From positions 2,983,001 through 3,047,000 of the forward strand of contig NZ_CP120373.1 of NCBI RefSeq assembly GCF_029892065.1: 64,000 nt of DNA. Direction: 5' to 3'. Position 1 is the stretch's first letter. Every line of letters starts with the position of its first letter. Below are positions 59,978 to 64,000 of this stretch, one piece after another. The notes beneath the pieces were generated by a model. That model made no database searches, was not told the origin of the DNA, and saw only the letters and a program-made list of their open reading frames with translations. This DNA is from Sinorhizobium garamanticum. GTDB taxonomy: Bacteria; Pseudomonadota; Alphaproteobacteria; Rhizobiales; Rhizobiaceae. The position numbers and the translations under genes are program-made.

Positions 59978-62446
59978 CTACCCAGGCTTGTGACAAAGTC
60001 GATCGAGCACGTCTCGAAGCGCAGCGGTGGCTTGGTCACGCTCGTCAGCAGACATCAACTCGGGCTCAGCTTCTAGTCTGAGGTGCGGCAGTTCGGTTCG
60101 AACGGCGCGTCGGGCAGCGACAAGATTGGTCTTCAGATCGATGACGCGATAGGTGGCGACCGGATAGGCGATCCCCTTGACGTGGATGTGCCCCAATACG
60201 TCGCAGTCGATCATGTCCTTCACTTGCGCAAACGTCTCATAAGAAATGAGCACGGTCCCTGGCTCCGCCTCCTGCTCAAGACGTGAGGCGAGATTCACAG
60301 CGCCGCCGATTATCGTGTAGTCCATCCGGTCCTCGCTGCCGAAGTTGCCGACAGTGCAGTAGTCGGTGTGAATGCCGATGCGGCATTGCAGCGGTGTTTC
60401 AATTCCAATGTCGCGCCAGATTTCGGCAAGTTCGCTCATCCGCTTCTGCATGGTGAGAGCCATCCGAACACAGGCGAGCGCGTCCTCCTTGACGCCGCGA
60501 GTCTCCGGATCGCCGAAAAACATCACGATCGCATCGCCGACATACTTATCGATCGTCGCACCGTGATCGGAAGCAATTTTCGACATTTCCGTCAGATAGT
60601 GGTTGAGAAGCTGGGTGAGAACCTCGGACTCCATTTTGTCACTGGCCTCGGTAAACCCGGCGATATCCGAGAAGCATATTGTCAGCTTCTTCCGCTGGCT
60701 GGCGATCTTGACGTCCTGACGTCCAGTGAATATCGAGTTGTACACCTGGGGCGCCAGGTACTTCGCCAGCTTGCTGGAAAGCGCCTCGAGAGCTGTGGAT
60801 TTCTCGGCGAGGTTCTCCTCCCGTTGCTTCAGCTCGGTAATATCCGAGTAGACTGCGACGGTGCCGCCGCCGGTGATCCGCCGCTCGCTTATCATGATCC
60901 ATCGCCCGTCACCTCGCCGCTGCACCCACGGTTCGCCAGGGTTACGGTGCCGGGCGAGCCGCTCGGCGACCCATTCCTCGACCCGCCCCTCTGCATCCCT
61001 GATGTAGCCGCGCTCAGCGGATCGGCGAATGATGTGCTCGAATATCGTGCCGGGCGTCAGTTCGATCGCAAGGTCGCTGTAGAGCAGTTCGCGGTAGCGG
61101 CTATTGCTAAGGACAAGACGGTCCTCCGCGTCGTAGAGAGCGAATCCCTCGGAGATGCTCTCGATGGCATCTATGAGGCGCTGGCGCGCTTCGGCGACCT
61201 CGCGCAGGTTCTTTTCCTCGATCTCGACTGCGGTGTCCCGAAAGAGCCTGAGCGCCTCGGCCATACGGCCGATTTCGTCGTGACCCGCGGCAGGCAATGG
61301 CACACGAAGATTGCCGCCGGCGATCGCGAGCATGCTTTGGCTCACCCCTCCCAGACGGGCGAGGAGGCTACGGTCGACATAGAGCCAAACAACAAGAACG
61401 GAACTCAAGAGGCTAAGAAAGGCGGAGCCAAGGACAACTCCGGTCCCGTAGCGCTGGACGACCGCGGCTTCGAGACCGGACGCGGTGATCTCGCGGTCTG
61501 CCGCCGCGACCAGGCGATCGACGGCGGCGGTAAGACTACGCGACAGCTGATTGTTTTCAGCCAGAAGCTCTTCCCCCTGCGCCACGACGGCGAACTCGTC
61601 CTGTCGCGCCTTCGGGATGCTGTTTCCACCGTCGATCAGTGCCTTGAACTCGTTGACCCGCTGCTGGAAACGGGTTTGCAGCCTTTCGTCGATCTCGTTG
61701 GAGATCGTGTCGAGAACGGTGAGTGACCGGCGCAGCGGAAACAGGGTCAAGGACAGATCGCCTGGCGTTGGCGCTTCCGCCGTGTTGACCAGCGCGTCGT
61801 CGACCGCCGAGATCTCCTGCTGCGCCTTCTGCTGCGGGATGTAGGCCGCTATCGACTGGACCAGGTCGGCCGTCGCCTCCGCGCCTCGATCCGACGCGAG
61901 CGAGGTATCGGCTGTGACCGCCCGCCATTGCTGGAGTTTGGAACTCATCACGAGCATACCGGGCGCCAGTAGGCGCTGGCTTGCATTTGTCGTAGCCGAC
62001 AGGCGGCGTAACAGTTCCTCTTTGCGCGCCACCACGGCGAGGCGGGCGGCGACAACATCGTTTAGGGCGTCGAGATTGCGCCGCAGACCAAGCACCGCAG
62101 CCTCGATCTCAGCCACCACCGCCGTGCTAGTCTTGGCGCCTTTGAGAGCGGCAAGCAGTTCCTCGAGGCGCGTCATGTCGGCCGCGATCGCAGCCGAGAC
62201 CTCGTTGTGCTGAGCCTTGCTGGTCGAAGCAAGTACGGCGGGCGCACTGGCGGCGACCCGCTCGGCCTGGCGCGACAGCTGGAGGGACGCGAGCGCCGAC
62301 GGCACACGCTCCTTAGTGATGCGCTCGACGACCTCCCCCACCTCGAGGAAGGCATAGAGAGCGGCGGCTGTCGCGAGCACCGCGAAGGTGCTTATACCAA
62401 AAAATGCGAGCAACAGGCGGCCGCGTATGCCGAGACGCTTAACCAT
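59978..62446 (-). CDS. Receptor-type class III adenylate/guanylate cyclase (HAMP, PAS, cyclase)
   Basis: The 822-residue protein has a membrane helix at about 10-32, a 300-residue helical periplasmic sensor, a second helix near 335-358, HAMP, a PAS domain ([24 protein letters not shown]) and a class III cyclase domain with metal-binding [12 protein letters not shown] and [14 protein letters not shown], plus [16 protein letters not shown]. It makes cAMP or cGMP from ATP or GTP on the cytoplasmic side in response to a periplasmic signal. The gene follows the binding-protein gene by 83 bp on the same strand. Confidence 0.92.
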   Translation of the reverse strand: MVKRLGIRGRLLLAFFGISTFAVLATAAALYAFLEVGEVVERITKERVPSALASLQLSRQAERVAASAPAVLASTSKAQHNEVSAAIAADMTRLEELLAALKGAKTSTAVVAEIEAAVLGLRRNLDALNDVVAARLAVVARKEELLRRLSATTNASQRLLAPGMLVMSSKLQQWRAVTADTSLASDRGAEATADLVQSIAAYIPQQKAQQEISAVDDALVNTAEAPTPGDLSLTLFPLRRSLTVLDTISNEIDERLQTRFQQRVNEFKALIDGGNSIPKARQDEFAVVAQGEELLAENNQLSRSLTAAVDRLVAAADREITASGLEAAVVQRYGTGVVLGSAFLSLLSSVLVVWLYVDRSLLARLGGVSQSMLAIAGGNLRVPLPAAGHDEIGRMAEALRLFRDTAVEIEEKNLREVAEARQRLIDAIESISEGFALYDAEDRLVLSNSRYRELLYSDLAIELTPGTIFEHIIRRSAERGYIRDAEGRVEEWVAERLARHRNPGEPWVQRRGDGRWIMISERRITGGGTVAVYSDITELKQREENLAEKSTALEALSSKLAKYLAPQVYNSIFTGRQDVKIASQRKKLTICFSDIAGFTEASDKMESEVLTQLLNHYLTEMSKIASDHGATIDKYVGDAIVMFFGDPETRGVKEDALACVRMALTMQKRMSELAEIWRDIGIETPLQCRIGIHTDYCTVGNFGSEDRMDYTIIGGAVNLASRLEQEAEPGTVLISYETFAQVKDMIDCDVLGHIHVKGIAYPVATYRVIDLKTNLVAARRAVRTELPHLRLEAEPELMSADERDQATAALRDVLDRLCHKPG

Positions 62447-62529
62447 CGCGGCGACGCATTGATTCAGGTGGCGCGGCCAATAGGGTCTGCACAGATTGGC
62501 TCAAAGCGAACCGCCGGATCGGTGGTCCG

Positions 62530-63630
62530 TCACTCCAACGGCACGTATTCGCCACCCTTCCAGACATACCATACCCAGCTCTGAACAGTGAGGTCGCCCT
62601 TATTATCAAAGTCCACACGGCCCAACACAGTATCAAATTGATTGCCGCGCAGCGACGCAATTACGCCTTGGAGGTCTAGTGAGCCTGCCTTCTCGACCGC
62701 CTGCGACCAAGTCTGGACGGCGCCGTAACTGTGCAGCGTCCAGGAATCGGGTTCGAAGTTCTCGGCTCGAAATCGTTCGACAACTTTGGCCGCTTCGGCG
62801 TTTCGACGCGGGTCGGGGACAAAGGTGAAGAGCGTGCCCTCGGCGGCCGGGCCGGCAATCAGCCCAAATGCCTCGGTCGCCGTATCGTCACCCGAGATCA
62901 GTTGAACCGAATAGCCCCGGTCGCGCGCCGCGCGGACCATAAGCGCAGCCTCGGTATGATACCCGCCCATGTACAGCACGGCGATATCCGCCTCCTGCAA
63001 CGCGCTGATCTCGGCCGAGTAGTCGTCTTTCCCGGGAGTGTAGCCTTCATAGATCGATTCGGTCACGCCCCGCTTGTTCAGCTGCTTTCTTGTCTCATCG
63101 GCGAGACCCTTCCCATAGGTCGTGTTGTCGTGAAGGATCGCGATCTTCTCGTCGCTCCAATGATCGGCCAAGTAGTTGCCGGCCTCGAAGCCCTGCGCAT
63201 CGTCGCGACTGCAGACGCGGAAAACGTTGGCGCGGCCTTGCTCGGTCAACATCGGATTGGTCGAGGATGGCGAAATCTGCAGAACGCCTGCTGCCTCGTA
63301 CACCTTCGATGCCGGGATCGAGGCTCCAGAGCAGTAGTGCCCGACGACGAACACTACACCGTCAGCCACCAGTTTTTGGGCAGCAGCCACCGCTTGCTCG
63401 GGATCGCAGAAGTCATCGACCGTGATGAGCTGCACCTGCTGGCCGAGGACGCCGCCAGCCGCATTGATGTCGGCCACAGCCACCTCTGCGCCGCGCTTCA
63501 ATTGTGTGCCAGTCCATTCGAGCTTTCCGGTCATCGGGCCTGCGACCCCGATCAGCACCTCCGCCCGTGTAGGACAGCTAAGCGCGGCGGCCGCGAGCGC
63601 GACCATAGCTATGGTGATAATACGGTGCAT
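62530..63630 (-). CDS. Branched-chain amino acid-type ABC substrate-binding protein (orphan)
   Basis: The 366-residue protein has a signal peptide (IITIAMVALAAAALSCPTRA) and the LivJ/UrtA-type periplasmic binding fold: VLIGVAGPMTGKLEWTGTQLKRGAEVAVADINAAGGVLGQQV, HYCSGASIPASKVYEAAGV. It binds amino acids, amides or aromatic compounds. No permease or ATPase gene is nearby. It precedes the receptor cyclase, so it may serve as that sensor's ligand-binding partner; this is inference. Confidence 0.9.
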   Translation of the reverse strand: MHRIITIAMVALAAAALSCPTRAEVLIGVAGPMTGKLEWTGTQLKRGAEVAVADINAAGGVLGQQVQLITVDDFCDPEQAVAAAQKLVADGVVFVVGHYCSGASIPASKVYEAAGVLQISPSSTNPMLTEQGRANVFRVCSRDDAQGFEAGNYLADHWSDEKIAILHDNTTYGKGLADETRKQLNKRGVTESIYEGYTPGKDDYSAEISALQEADIAVLYMGGYHTEAALMVRAARDRGYSVQLISGDDTATEAFGLIAGPAAEGTLFTFVPDPRRNAEAAKVVERFRAENFEPDSWTLHSYGAVQTWSQAVEKAGSLDLQGVIASLRGNQFDTVLGRVDFDNKGDLTVQSWVWYVWKGGEYVPLE

Positions 63631-63681
63631 GGATGCACCCCCAAGGGCCGTAGCTTACGCCAATCCCGTCAGCGCCGACAG

Positions 63682-63830
63682 TCCTGAAATCACGACCGAT
63701 TTAAGGAGAAAATCGTGGTGCCGCCCGCAAGCCAACACCCGGAGCCGCCATTTTACCTACAACCTTAAAGGTCCGGATCGGGTGGACAGCGGAAGTCGGA
63801 CGACGGGAGTTGAATGGGCATGATGCGCCA
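63682..63830. repeat. Direct repeat family F, copy 2
   Basis: Same order as the copy at 59691-59843, in the same orientation, starting TCCTGAAATCACGACCGATTT and ending at ATGCGCCA. It lies just upstream of the binding-protein gene. Nothing is supported in 63831-64000. Confidence 0.85.
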
Positions 63831-64000
63831 CAAGCGGACAAACCAAAGAGCGTCGCTCCATGCCGCGGCAGACGGAGCCAGGAGAAAATTGACGTGCAAG
63901 ATCGCCTCGGCGGAGCGCCAAGGTTTTCCACGAACTGTTTGAAAGATCGGTCGACTAACCGGGTCGTTGAAAAGACCGACAGGAATTCAGCGTTTCACAA

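Noticed and set aside
59649..59996. N-terminal extension of the D-Ala-D-Ala ligase
   Set aside because: It is encoded by repeat F and the end of the cyclase gene; the GTG at 59648 has a ribosome site and the family start.
60368..61726. Plus-strand frame of 452 codons opposite the cyclase gene
   Set aside because: No motif, no ribosome site, and the cyclase on the minus strand is complete.

Overview
The window looks like chromosome or large-replicon DNA of a rhizobial alphaproteobacterium, most likely Sinorhizobium/Ensifer. The DNA is GC-rich, the proteins are rhizobial in style, and the spaces between genes are filled with families of short palindromic repeats of the kind seen in Rhizobiaceae. 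The genus is an inference. No tRNA, rRNA, CRISPR array or replication origin was seen. Coding is dense on both strands, in many small independent transcription units.

Layout. 1-6.3 kb: glycosyltransferase, TerC membrane protein, GFA protein, an SDR/DoxX pair divergent from an HxlR regulator, and a LysR regulator divergent from a second SDR. 7.2-13.2 kb: two regulator/exporter units, a MocR regulator facing a DMT exporter plus PaiB-like protein, and a LysR regulator facing an MFS exporter. 13.6-18.7 kb: a VOC protein, an Rrf2 regulator coupled to a thioredoxin-reductase-like flavoprotein, then a Cpx/Zra-like envelope or metal stress operon (Spy-like protein, response regulator, histidine kinase) preceded by a GTAAA-N5-GTAAA box. 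19-23.6 kb: APH-like kinase, periplasmic aldose epimerase, M14 carboxypeptidase with an adjacent stand-alone copy of its N-terminal domain. 23.9-29.1 kb: an operon for an exported arylsulfatase, an exported HAD phosphatase and an eight-heme c-type cytochrome with HEAT/TPR repeats.

29.4-45 kb: remnant of a CadC-like regulator, methyltransferase, GNAT, cupin, NAD(P)-binding protein, intact CadC-TPR regulator, a large RTX protein behind an AT-rich leader, YkvA, DUF1194, a hydrolase-OsmC fusion, a second GFA protein, msrBA, amidase and a DUF6130 protein. 45-56 kb: epimerase, AhpD-like and cupin proteins divergent from a second MocR regulator, two VOC proteins, DMT exporter, short iron-permease-like protein, an orphan Rieske protein, isochorismatase-like hydrolase, LysR regulator and a MscS channel with a cNMP-type domain. 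56.4-57.5 kb: an IS110-family element. 57.8-63.6 kb: dienelactone-hydrolase-like protein, D-Ala-D-Ala ligase, and a receptor-type adenylate cyclase with an orphan periplasmic binding protein, this last pair lying between 150-bp direct repeats.

The strongest finding is the IS110 element. It sits inside one of the window's own palindromic repeats, so both ends can be set to the base. Its 170-nt left end folds into two loops whose guide segments match the target flanks (GGAATCC and TGGCT) and the element's own ends (ACAGTTG and CACAGG), the layout of a bridge RNA. Joining right end, core and left end would also build a promoter with a 17-bp spacer. Other themes are redox and envelope repair (MsrAB, OsmC, Spy-like system, Rieske, flavoprotein), small-molecule export with divergent regulators, and possible cyclic-nucleotide signalling.
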